Notes under the pieces: generated by a model
The model's database searches: none
What the model saw: the letters and a program-made list of their open reading frames with translations, nothing else
What the model was told of the DNA's origin: nothing
NCBI RefSeq assembly: GCF_016703145.1
Contig: NZ_JADJCO010000003.1
Span: forward strand, 682,001 to 746,000
Length of the DNA: 64,000 nucleotides
Reading direction: 5' to 3'
From: Ottowia sp.
GTDB lineage: Bacteria > Pseudomonadota > Gammaproteobacteria > Burkholderiales > Burkholderiaceae_C
Part shown: piece after piece, positions 34,837 through 41,603 of the stretch
How the letters are laid out: every line of letters begins with the position of its first letter
How positions within the stretch are numbered: position 1 is the first letter of the stretch
Made by a program: the position numbers and the translations under genes

Positions 34837-34925
34837 TTTCACGAATCTACCTAGCCGATGTGAATGCCGATCTCCCCGTTGTGGACCGGACGTGTTGCAC
34901 TACCACGGCTGGGGAAATTAAGGGA

Positions 34926-34949
34926 AAATTGGGGTCAGATCATATTTCC
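34926..34949 (+). repeat. Family B motif, near-consensus copy
   Basis: AAATTGGGGTCAGATCATAT, then TTCC. It separates the asparaginase unit from the DnaJ-like gene; the 34837-35029 gap holds nothing else recognisable. Confidence 0.65.
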
Positions 34950-35029
34950 TCTCAACCGCCAGGGGCAGGCGCCAGGTCAGGGACAATTCCACCTGCCGCC
35001 CGACTTCAGTTCTTGCAAACGCCCCTCCC

Positions 35030-36070
35030 ATGACCACCGCCTTCGCCGAACTGGGCCTGCCCGATGCCGCCACCGAGCGCGAAGTGCGCGCCGCCTGGCG
35101 GCGCCTGGCCTCGCAGTGGCACCCCGACCGCAACCCCAGCGCCGAGGCGGTGCTGCGCATGCAGCGCATCAACCGCGCCTTCGGCGCCATCCGCGACGCC
35201 GGCTTTGCCCCGCCGGTGGACTGGGAGCCCTTTGCCGCGCCGGCGCCGCCCGAAGCCGAGGCCCCCGCTCCCGCGCCAGCGGCCCGGCCCAGCCCCGAAA
35301 CACCGCACCGCCCCATCAGCCGGCGCGTGCGGCTCACGCTCGAAGAAGCCGCCGCTGGCTGCGTCAAAACCTTGCGCGGCCGCGCCTCGCTGGGCTGCGC
35401 TGATTGCGGCGGCAGCGGCCTGCATGGCACGCCCGCGCGCTGCCGGCACTGCGGCGGCAGCGGGCGCCAGACGCGGCGCAACTTCTTCGGCTGGCTGGGC
35501 GAAATCGTGGCTTGCGCCGCCTGCGACGGCAGCGGCCGGGTGCGCCACGAGTGCCCCGCCTGCGCCGGCAGTGGCAGCCGCGCGCACGCCTGGCGCGTGC
35601 AGGTACGCATTCCGCCCGGCCTGCGCCCCGGCGAGCGCTTGCATGTGGCGCGTACGCGCGTCGGCGCCGCCGCGCCGCCGGCCGACCTGGACATCCACGT
35701 CGAATGGCTGGCGCACCCTTTCTTCCACGTCGATGCCGACGGCACCCTGCGCTGCGAACTGCCGGTGGACGGCTTTGCCTGGATCGCCGGCCACGAAGTG
35801 CCCGTGCCCACCCTGGCTGGCCCGCGCCCGCTGGCGCTGCGCCAGGGCTGCCTGCAATACACCCTGGCCGGCCTGGGCTTTGCCGCCCGTGGCCACCAGG
35901 GCGCGCGGCCTGACCAGATCGTGTTCGTGCGCCCCGTCTTCCCGGAATCGCCCAGCGCCGAACAGCAGGCCCTGCTGGCCCAGCTGATGGCCAGCACCGC
36001 CGCCCACCCGGCGCCGGCCCTGCGCGCCTGGCAGCGGCAGATGGCCGCCTGGGGCAAGCGGATGGCGTGA
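35030..36070 (+). CDS. DnaJ-like co-chaperone with zinc-finger domain
   Basis: A 346-residue protein. The J-domain (residues 1-58) keeps the HPD signature in QWHPDRNPSAEAV, which stimulates Hsp70 ATPase. An Ala/Pro linker (65-95) replaces the Gly/Phe region. The cysteine-rich domain holds all four CxxCxGxG motifs (CADCGGSG, CRHCGGSG, CAACDGSG, CPACAGSG; about residues 124-185), with a longer insert after the second. A C-terminal substrate-binding domain contains VRIPPGLRPGERLHV and PFFHVDADGTLRCELPV. Housekeeping DnaJ is usually about 380 residues and lies beside dnaK; this is an extra, divergent copy standing alone. No clear ribosome site at ATG 35030. Confidence 0.88.
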   Translation: MTTAFAELGLPDAATEREVRAAWRRLASQWHPDRNPSAEAVLRMQRINRAFGAIRDAGFAPPVDWEPFAAPAPPEAEAPAPAPAARPSPETPHRPISRRVRLTLEEAAAGCVKTLRGRASLGCADCGGSGLHGTPARCRHCGGSGRQTRRNFFGWLGEIVACAACDGSGRVRHECPACAGSGSRAHAWRVQVRIPPGLRPGERLHVARTRVGAAAPPADLDIHVEWLAHPFFHVDADGTLRCELPVDGFAWIAGHEVPVPTLAGPRPLALRQGCLQYTLAGLGFAARGHQGARPDQIVFVRPVFPESPSAEQQALLAQLMASTAAHPAPALRAWQRQMAAWGKRMA

Positions 36071-36146
36071 TTGCCGTCAGCCGCCGCCGTCGCCGACTTC
36101 CACCAGTCCGGCGACCCAGCGGCAGGCCAAGCACGCGGGGAATAAG

Positions 36147-36165
36147 ATTTCATCTGACCCCCATG
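36147..36165 (-). repeat. Family B motif
   Basis: GATTTCATCTGACCCCCAT, between the DnaJ-like gene and the toxin-antitoxin pair. Confidence 0.6.
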
Positions 36166-36246
36166 TCCCCCTCAACGGCACGGCGCTTGTGTGACATGGT
36201 GCTTTGGTGCAAGATCGCATCATTCATCATTCCACCCCGCATCCGC

Positions 36247-36495
36247 ATGAGCCGCCTGACCATCACCCTCTCCGAGGAGCGCTACTGCGCGCTCAAGCAA
36301 GCCGCGGCCCAACGCGGCAGCAGCATCGGGCGGCTGATCGACGCGGCACTCGATCACTACGGCATCAAGCCGCGCGAACAGGCCATCGCCCTGGTGCAGC
36401 GCGCGCGCGCCGCCAGCGCGCTGGACGATGCGCCGGCCGTCGAACTGGCGCTGCACGAGCAGCATGCGGTGCGCGCGCGCCGACGCGCGCAGTGA
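36247..36495 (+). CDS. Ribbon-helix-helix antitoxin
   Basis: An 82-residue protein whose first 45 residues fit a ribbon-helix-helix DNA-binding fold (RLTITLSEERYCALKQAAA then SIGRLIDAALDHY). The C-terminus is Arg/Ala-rich and probably wraps the toxin. ATG 36247 starts the strand; longer in-frame starts (36067) run into the motif region. It overlaps the PIN toxin by four bases (GTGA), the usual antitoxin-first arrangement, and likely autoregulates the pair. Confidence 0.85.
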   Translation: MSRLTITLSEERYCALKQAAAQRGSSIGRLIDAALDHYGIKPREQAIALVQRARAASALDDAPAVELALHEQHAVRARRRAQ

Positions 36496-36920
36496 GCGCG
36501 CGCTGCGACATCGTTGACACCAACGTCGTCGTGGCCGCCCTGCTGACGCAGGCACACCAGTCGCCCGTGGCGCGCGTACTCGATGGCATGCTGCTGGCCC
36601 GGTTTCCCTTCGCCCTGTCCGAACCGCTGCTGGCCGAATACCGTGCGGTGCTGCTGCGTCCGCGCATCAGCGCACGGCACCGCCTGGCCGAGGCCGATAT
36701 CGACCTCATCCTGACCGACCTGGCCCAGCACGCCATCGTCGTCGAAGCTGCCCCGGGCGCGCGGCAGGCCCCCGACCCCAAGGATCAAATGCTGTGGGAT
36801 CTCCTGGCCGCCTGCCCCGGATCGACCCTGGTCACCGGCGATGCCCTCCTGCTCGCCGCCAACGACGCGCCAGGGCCGATCCGCACGCCCGCGCAATGGG
36901 TGGCCGAGTGCAAGGCGTGA
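36492..36920 (+). CDS. PIN-domain toxin (TIGR00305-like, VapC superfamily)
   Basis: A 142-residue putative ribonuclease. PIN-fold acidic residues are visible: CDIVDTNVVVAALL (first Asp near residue 9), EPLLAEYRAVLLRPR (Glu), DPKDQMLWDLLAACPGS and STLVTGDALLL (C-terminal Asp). The start is GTG 36492 overlapping the antitoxin stop. The family's usual activity is cleavage of specific RNAs when the antitoxin is lost; targets cannot be predicted. Bracketed on both sides by family B motifs in the same orientation. Confidence 0.87.
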   Translation: MSARCDIVDTNVVVAALLTQAHQSPVARVLDGMLLARFPFALSEPLLAEYRAVLLRPRISARHRLAEADIDLILTDLAQHAIVVEAAPGARQAPDPKDQMLWDLLAACPGSTLVTGDALLLAANDAPGPIRTPAQWVAECKA

Positions 36921-36980
36921 CGCGCCGCTTCTCAAGCGCTGCCGCCAGCGTGATGAGTAAAGCAAGCAAAGGGGTGAAAA

Positions 36981-37000
36981 TTTTCATCTGACCCCATTTT
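36981..37000 (-). repeat. Family B motif
   Basis: ATTTTCATCTGACCCCATTT, followed by two CACCATTTCCAC-type units like those at 30395-30412. Confidence 0.65.
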
Positions 37001-37072
37001 CACCACCATTTCCACCATTTCCACACTGGCGGTAGTCGGCTGCAGAGGCGTGAAGGTTGGCTGTCATGGAGG

Positions 37073-37093
37073 AAATTTCATCTGACCCCATTT
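37073..37093 (-). repeat. Family B motif, 15 bases from the ubiquitin stop codon
   Basis: GAAATTTCATCTGACCCC, then ATTTCTCG; the ubiquitin-like gene ends at 37109. Confidence 0.65.
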
Positions 37094-37108
37094 CTCGTCC
37101 TGACCAAC

Positions 37109-37459
37109 CTAGCCCCCGCGAGACCGCCTACGCCTCAGCACGGCCACAACCCCAATCAGTAGGGCAGTCGAGGCCAATCCCATAGGTGATATGGCTGGCA
37201 CGGGTGCTAGCGTTGCTTCTGGCGCGGCCTCTGGAGGCGGCAGTCGCAGCACCAAGTGCAGGGTGCTCTCTTTCTGGATGTTGTAGTCGGATAATGACCT
37301 GCCGTCTTCCAGCTGCTTTCCTGCAAAGATGAGATGTTGCTGATCTGGCGGGATGCCTTCCTTGTCCTGGATCTTCTGCTTGACCTGCTCGATTGTGTCG
37401 CCTGACTCAACCTCTAGGGTGATGGTCTTGCCTGTGAGGGTTTTGACGAAGATTTGCAC
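37109..37459 (-). CDS. Bacterial ubiquitin with IPTL-like C-terminal membrane tail
   Basis: A 116-residue protein. Residues 1-73 match human ubiquitin at 67 positions by hand alignment; differences are P19S, S20G, N25Q, A28Q, R42H and T55S. All seven lysines (6, 11, 27, 29, 33, 48, 63) and the Leu8-Ile44-Val70 patch are kept. After LVLRL the diglycine tail is missing: a Pro/Ala linker (PPPEAAPEATLAP) leads to VPAISPMGLASTALLIGVVA and an Arg cluster, like IPTL-type sorting tails. The chain nevertheless ends RGG. There is no signal peptide. The start is GTG 37459 with AAGGAGA upstream. GC is below that of the neighbours. No E1, E2 or deubiquitinase is adjacent. An in-frame open stretch upstream (37744-37478) ends in TAG just five codons before the start. 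Confidence 0.9.
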   Translation of the reverse strand: MQIFVKTLTGKTITLEVESGDTIEQVKQKIQDKEGIPPDQQHLIFAGKQLEDGRSLSDYNIQKESTLHLVLRLPPPEAAPEATLAPVPAISPMGLASTALLIGVVAVLRRRRSRGG

Positions 37460-37778
37460 GGGCTCTCCTTTTGTCTATTTGTTTGAAACTTCACCCAGCA
37501 ACTCGCGGTCATCCATGATCTGGCCGTGGTGCTCGCCCTGGTCGATCTTCTTTATGCGCAGGGTTGGAATCATCAGCGGGCACCCTGCGCCAGGCCCAGG
37601 GTGCCACCGCACGCCCTTCGCTCCACAGCCCGCGCCTTGCCTGCATGGCTTCGTCCTGAACTGGGGAAATTGGTGGGGCAATTGAGGTCGGAGAACATTT
37701 CTTGGGTTGGCAGTGGAAACGGGATCGGATAAAAATTTCTCCAAGGCCCGCGTGACAAGCGCCTACTGGCCCAGCCCG
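37460..37778. other. Gap between ubiquitin and ATPase genes
   Basis: The minus frame 37744-37475 is open (89 codons). Only its end (IKKIDQGEHHGQIMDDRELL and eight more residues) looks protein-like, and I cannot assign it. The middle (37580-37670) is GC-rich without a signal. It could be the 3' remnant of a gene once upstream of ubiquitin. Confidence 0.4.
37680..37701 (+). repeat. Degenerate family B motif
   Basis: AATTGAGGTCGGAGAACATT aligns with AATTGGGGTCAGATCATATT at about 16 of 20 positions. It faces the copy at 37073, so the ubiquitin gene lies between opposed motifs. Confidence 0.5.
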
Positions 37779-38966
37779 TCATCGCCAGTCATCGCCGGGC
37801 ATGATGCGCTTCATGAATGCATCGAACATGGGTACCGTGAAAGCGGTGTCGCCATGGTTGGGGCTCCACACCATGCCTTTGGCGATCAGCGAGCTGCGCG
37901 TCGGCGCCAGCGAAGAGACTTTGGCGTTCATGCATGCGGCGATGTCGCCGGAGCGGTGGGGGCCTTCTCCCAGTTCCGCCATGGCGCGCAGGTACTTCTT
38001 CTCCTTGGGCGTGCAGCGGTCGAAGCGGACGCGAAAGAAGCTTTCATCCAGTGCGGCAACGGCGGTCGTGGAGGCCGACTGCACGTCCGCGAGCCCGATG
38101 GGCGAGCCTGCCGCCGCCAGCCAGGTATGGCTGCCCCAGGCTTGCAGGAAATAGGCATAGCCTTGGGTCACCCGCAGGATTTCGGCCAAGGCCTCGTCCG
38201 TGATCCGCACGCCTTCATCGTTCAGCGGCTTACTGATGGCCAGGCGCGCTGCGTCGGCGGTGAGCGGGCCGATCTCCGGGAAGCTGAACAGCCGCTCGGC
38301 ATAGGACTTGGCATTGCCCATGCGCCCGCGCAGCTGCGGTAGCCCGGCACCGACCAAGACCACGGGCAACTGCCGCTGTTCGGTTCTGTGCAGCGAAGTG
38401 ATCAGCGCCGCGAGCTGATCCTCCTCGACGTACTGGAGTTCGTCGATGAACAAGGCCAGCGCCGTGCCGGCCGCCTTGGCCGCCAGCCCGACCTGCTCCA
38501 TCAGTGCTTGCAGGTCGTGCTCCAGATCGCCGTTGTCTGCCAGGCCAGGTTCGGCGTCGTAGTCCAGACCCACCTCGATGTCGTTGTAGGTGAGCTTCAG
38601 TTTGCCCACGAAGCCCGCCAGCGCGCGCAGCCCGCGGATGGCATAGGCCTTGGCGGCTTCCATTTGGCTCAGCCGCAGCAGCGCCTGCCTGAGTTGCGGT
38701 GCGAGCAGGGCCGGCAGTGAGCGGCCTTCGGGCGCTTCAATGCGAACGCTGTGGATGCCGGCGGCTTCCGCATCATCCCGAACCCGGTCCAGCAGCACGG
38801 TCTTGCCGACGCCGCGCAGGCCGACCAGCATGGCGCTCTTGGCGGGGCGGCCCAGGCGGGCGCGCTCCAGCGCGACATGCAGCGATTCGCGCAAGGCATC
38901 GCGGCCCGCGAGTTCCGGTGGCGGCGTGCCAGCGCCGGGGGCGAACGGGTTGCGAATGGGGTTCAT
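37779..38966 (-). CDS. AAA/ORC-type ATPase of unknown role
   Basis: A 395-residue P-loop ATPase. Walker A is GLRGVGKTVLL near residue 49 and Walker B is ALALFIDELQYVEED near 170, followed by a sensor-1-like VVLVGAGLPQL near 205. The N-terminus PIRNPFAPGAGTPPPELAGRD and the C-terminal winged-helix-like region (SLIAKGMVWSPNHGDTAF) are typical of AAA_16-type proteins common in mobile or accessory loci, where they can act as regulatory or transposition-associated ATPases. A decayed paralogue tail lies at 29186. TATAAT ends seven bases before the start codon, so the transcript may be leaderless. It reads in the same direction as the ubiquitin gene, 319 bases upstream of it. Confidence 0.85.
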   Translation of the reverse strand: MNPIRNPFAPGAGTPPPELAGRDALRESLHVALERARLGRPAKSAMLVGLRGVGKTVLLDRVRDDAEAAGIHSVRIEAPEGRSLPALLAPQLRQALLRLSQMEAAKAYAIRGLRALAGFVGKLKLTYNDIEVGLDYDAEPGLADNGDLEHDLQALMEQVGLAAKAAGTALALFIDELQYVEEDQLAALITSLHRTEQRQLPVVLVGAGLPQLRGRMGNAKSYAERLFSFPEIGPLTADAARLAISKPLNDEGVRITDEALAEILRVTQGYAYFLQAWGSHTWLAAAGSPIGLADVQSASTTAVAALDESFFRVRFDRCTPKEKKYLRAMAELGEGPHRSGDIAACMNAKVSSLAPTRSSLIAKGMVWSPNHGDTAFTVPMFDAFMKRIMPGDDWR

Positions 38967-38972
38967 GCGAAA

Positions 38973-38978
38973 ATTATA
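38973..38978 (-). promoter_or_regulatory. Consensus -10 box (TATAAT) abutting the ATPase start
   Basis: TATAAT on the minus strand, only six bases before ATG 38966. AT-rich DNA upstream includes GTTACT and AGTAAT arms (about 38992-39010) that could be an operator. Confidence 0.55.
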
Positions 38979-39097
38979 GCGTTGTTTGTTAAATTACTAA
39001 TGTTGAGTAACTTTAAAAACATCACTTGATTTCAACCGCGCCCACCGCAGTCTCGTGAGGCGCGGATTGGCCACGAGATGACAGAAATGGTGACAGA

Positions 39098-39120
39098 AAT
39101 GGGGTCAGATCAAAATTTCC
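39098..39120 (+). repeat. Family B motif
   Basis: AATGGGGTCAGATCAAAATT, then TCC, 16 bases before the P-domain gene's stop codon. Confidence 0.65.
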
Positions 39121-39135
39121 GTTGATCTGGACGCA

Positions 39136-40233
39136 TCAATGCACGCGGCGGCGCCGTGCGCCCAGCATCAGCAGGCCCGCGAGCAGGCCCAGCGCGCCTG
39201 CCGACAGAGAGGGAACGGGCCGTGGCGCGGCGGCCGAGGCCGTCACCGTGCCGCCGGTGCTGTTGTTGGCGGGGGTCGGATCGACCACGCCAGCGGGGGC
39301 GGCCACGGTGGCGGTGTTGCTCAGGGCGCCGGTGGCGTTCACGGTGGCCGTCACGGTGTAGACGACCGATGCGCCAGCCGGCAGGTTCACCGTATCGGCC
39401 ACGGCGCCGCTGCCCGACGCGGTGCAGGTGCCGCCGCCCGAGCCCGCGCAGGTCCAAGTGGCGTTCGTCAAGCCGGCCGGCAGCGTGTCGGCCACGGTGG
39501 CGCCGGTGGCGGCGGACGGGCCAGCGTTGTGGGCCATCAGCGTGTACGTCACCGTGCCGCCGACCGTGGCCGTGGCGGTCGTGGGCGATTGGAGGATGGA
39601 CAGGTCGGCTTCGGGTGCGGCTGCATCCAGGTGGATGGACCAGGCACGGATGTTGCCTGTGTCTCCGCGCGAGAAATCTTGTGCCAGCAATTCCCACTGG
39701 CCGTTGGCGGTTTCGCCCATAAAGGCGCTCAGGGGTGAGTTGGGCCGCCAGGGGCCTGTGATGGGCTCCACCTCGGGGGCCGATTGAATGGATGTGGCGG
39801 CGGCATCGTCCAGGGTCAGCCCGCAGAAGTTGTTGGCGTCGTAGCCGAAGTCTTCACCGGTGCGGCCAAGCCGGCTGATCAGCGGAACCACGGTTCCGTC
39901 TGGCGAACGCAGTTGGATCACCAGATCGCCTATCCAGGAGTGGTCAATGCCCACCGTGGTGGCGTTTTCGTTGGCCGTGCAAGCGCTGCCGTCAATGCTC
40001 ACGGTCAAGGCACTCACGTTGCCGGGCAAGCCCGATACCGTGATGGGCGCGCTGACCTGGGTGCCGGGTGTGTTCGATCCTGCTCCTCCATCGGGAATGG
40101 GGACGACTGGGTCGCTGCCGCTGCTGCTGTAGCTGAAGGTGGCGGCGTGGGCCGCGCCGGGAGCCACCACGGCCGCGGCGGCCAGGGCCAGGGTGCTCAG
40201 GTGGCGACGCAGCGCAGCGCGGTGTGGTGTCAC
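39136..40233 (-). CDS. Surface protein with proprotein-convertase P domain, DUF11 repeat and IPTL-like tail
   Basis: A 365-residue exported protein. Signal peptide: LSTLALAAAAVVAPGAAHAA. Residues about 30-210 form a P/Homo-B-type domain (VGIDHSWIGDLVIQLRSPDG near 98, then ETANGQWELLAQDFSRGDTG near 175). Residues 215-330 form a DUF11 conserved-repeat domain (ADLSILQSPTTATATVGG, TYTLMAHNAGPSAATG, LPAGLTNATWTC). The tail is VPSLSAGALGLLAGLLMLG followed by four Arg. I chose GTG 40233 because AGGAG lies five bases upstream; ATG 40272 would put 13 residues ahead of the signal. No protease domain is attached. Flanked by two family B motifs in the same orientation. Confidence 0.85.
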   Translation of the reverse strand: MTPHRAALRRHLSTLALAAAAVVAPGAAHAATFSYSSSGSDPVVPIPDGGAGSNTPGTQVSAPITVSGLPGNVSALTVSIDGSACTANENATTVGIDHSWIGDLVIQLRSPDGTVVPLISRLGRTGEDFGYDANNFCGLTLDDAAATSIQSAPEVEPITGPWRPNSPLSAFMGETANGQWELLAQDFSRGDTGNIRAWSIHLDAAAPEADLSILQSPTTATATVGGTVTYTLMAHNAGPSAATGATVADTLPAGLTNATWTCAGSGGGTCTASGSGAVADTVNLPAGASVVYTVTATVNATGALSNTATVAAPAGVVDPTPANNSTGGTVTASAAAPRPVPSLSAGALGLLAGLLMLGARRRRVH

Positions 40234-40310
40234 GGGGGCTCCTACAAGGAAATGGGCGAGAAAAGGCTGCATGATAGGCTGGCGCTGTTCGCGGCTAAAG
40301 CCGGTTAAGG

Positions 40311-40333
40311 AAAATTGGGGTCAGATCACAATT
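40311..40333 (+). repeat. Family B motif, last copy
   Basis: AAAATTGGGGTCAGATCACA, then ATT. It marks the right edge of the motif-rich region, 29 bases before the serA stop. Confidence 0.65.
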
Positions 40334-40361
40334 CTTTGTGACACGGGCTTTAGAAGGCACC

Positions 40362-41534
40362 TCACACCACCCGCACCCGAATCACATGCGCCACCCCCGC
40401 GATGGCCGCGATCGCCTCGGGCGCCGGCGCGCTGGCCACGTCGATGATGTTGAAGGCCAGCTCGCCGCGGCTGCGGTTGGTCATGTCGATGACGTTGAGC
40501 TGGGCCTCGGCCAGCACCGACAGCACATGGCCCAGCACGCCGGCCACGTTGTCGTTGGCGATGGTGATGCGCGCGGCGCCGGGGGTGCGGTCCATGCGGA
40601 TGGCGGGGTAGTTCACGCTGTTGGCGATGTGGCCGTGCTCCAGGAAGTCGATCAGCTGCTCGGCCGCCATCACGGCGCAGTTCTCCTCCGACTCCTCGGT
40701 GCTGGCGCCGATGTGCGGCGTGGCGATGACCTTGGGGTGCGCGGCCAGCCCGGGCTCGGGGAAGTCGCACACGTAGCGTCCCAGCCGCCCGCCGTCCAGC
40801 GCCTGGGCGATGGCGGCGGGGTCCACGATGGTCTCGCGCGCGAAGTTGAGCAGCACGGCGCCGGGCTTGATGCCGGCCAGCGCGGCGGCGTTGACGAGGT
40901 GGCGCGTGGCGTCCAGCGCGGGCACGTGCAGGCTCACGTAGTCGGAGCGCGCCAGCAGGGCGGGCAGGTTCTCCATGCGCTGCACGGCGTTGGACAGGCG
41001 CCAGGCAGCGTCGATCGACAGCGCCGGGTCGAAGCCCAGCACCTTCATGCCCATGGCCAGCGCCATGTCGGCCACCATGGAGCCGATGGCGCCCAGGCCG
41101 ACGATGCCCAGCGTCTTGCCACGCAGTTCGCCGCCGGCGAAGCGCGCTTTTTCTTTTTCGAGCAGCGCGTGCATGGCGGCCGAGTCGCTCATGCCGGCCA
41201 GCGATTGCGCGTAGGCGATGCCGGGCAGGATGCCGCGCGTGGCCAGCAGCATGCCGGCCAGCACCAACTCCTTCACCGCGTTGGCGTTGGCGCCGGGCGT
41301 GTTGAAGACCACGATGCCCTGCTTGCCGTAGTCGTCCACCGGGATGTTGTTGACGCCGGCACCGGCGCGCGCCACGGCCAGCAGCGACTGCGGCACCGGC
41401 GCGCCCTGCAGCTTGTGGCTGCGCAGCAGCACGGCGTCGGGGTGGCCGATGTCGCTGCCCACCTCGTAGCGGTCGCGGGCGAAGCGCTCCAGCCCCTTGA
41501 CGGAGATCTGGTTGTAGGTCTTGATCCTGAACAT
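40362..41534 (-). CDS. serA: D-3-phosphoglycerate dehydrogenase
   Basis: A 390-residue NAD-dependent enzyme opening serine synthesis. Substrate-binding domain start FRIKTYNQISVKGLERF; NAD-binding GIVGLGAIGSMVADMA near residue 143; LLNFARETIVD (catalytic Arg) near 228; PHIGASTEESEENCAVMAAEQ (catalytic His) near 268; and a C-terminal ACT domain (ITIANDNVAGVLGHVLSVLAE) for serine feedback. Length is typical of the ACT-containing short type. It follows serC on the minus strand after 49 bases, so the two form a serine operon. Confidence 0.94.
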   Translation of the reverse strand: MFRIKTYNQISVKGLERFARDRYEVGSDIGHPDAVLLRSHKLQGAPVPQSLLAVARAGAGVNNIPVDDYGKQGIVVFNTPGANANAVKELVLAGMLLATRGILPGIAYAQSLAGMSDSAAMHALLEKEKARFAGGELRGKTLGIVGLGAIGSMVADMALAMGMKVLGFDPALSIDAAWRLSNAVQRMENLPALLARSDYVSLHVPALDATRHLVNAAALAGIKPGAVLLNFARETIVDPAAIAQALDGGRLGRYVCDFPEPGLAAHPKVIATPHIGASTEESEENCAVMAAEQLIDFLEHGHIANSVNYPAIRMDRTPGAARITIANDNVAGVLGHVLSVLAEAQLNVIDMTNRSRGELAFNIIDVASAPAPEAIAAIAGVAHVIRVRVV

Positions 41535-41550
41535 GCGCTTGTCTCTCCTG

Positions 41551-41603
41551 TTTTCATAGCTGCTCGCGCAATGTTGGCGCTGGCTAGGCCCTGATTTGTT
41601 CGT
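41551..41603 (+). repeat. Family A repeat, copy 11, between serC and serA
   Basis: TTTTCATAGCTGCTCGCGCA, ATGTTGGCGCTGGC, AGGCCCTGATTTGTTCG. Read on the minus strand it supplies the last codons (EQIRA) and the TAG stop of serC. Confidence 0.7.

Noticed and set aside
37109..37459. Ubiquitin as eukaryotic contamination
   Set aside because: It has a bacterial GTG start and ribosome site, a bacterial sorting tail in the same frame, and lies between bacterial genes and motifs. No intron or polyubiquitin repeat is present. Read-level confirmation is still desirable.
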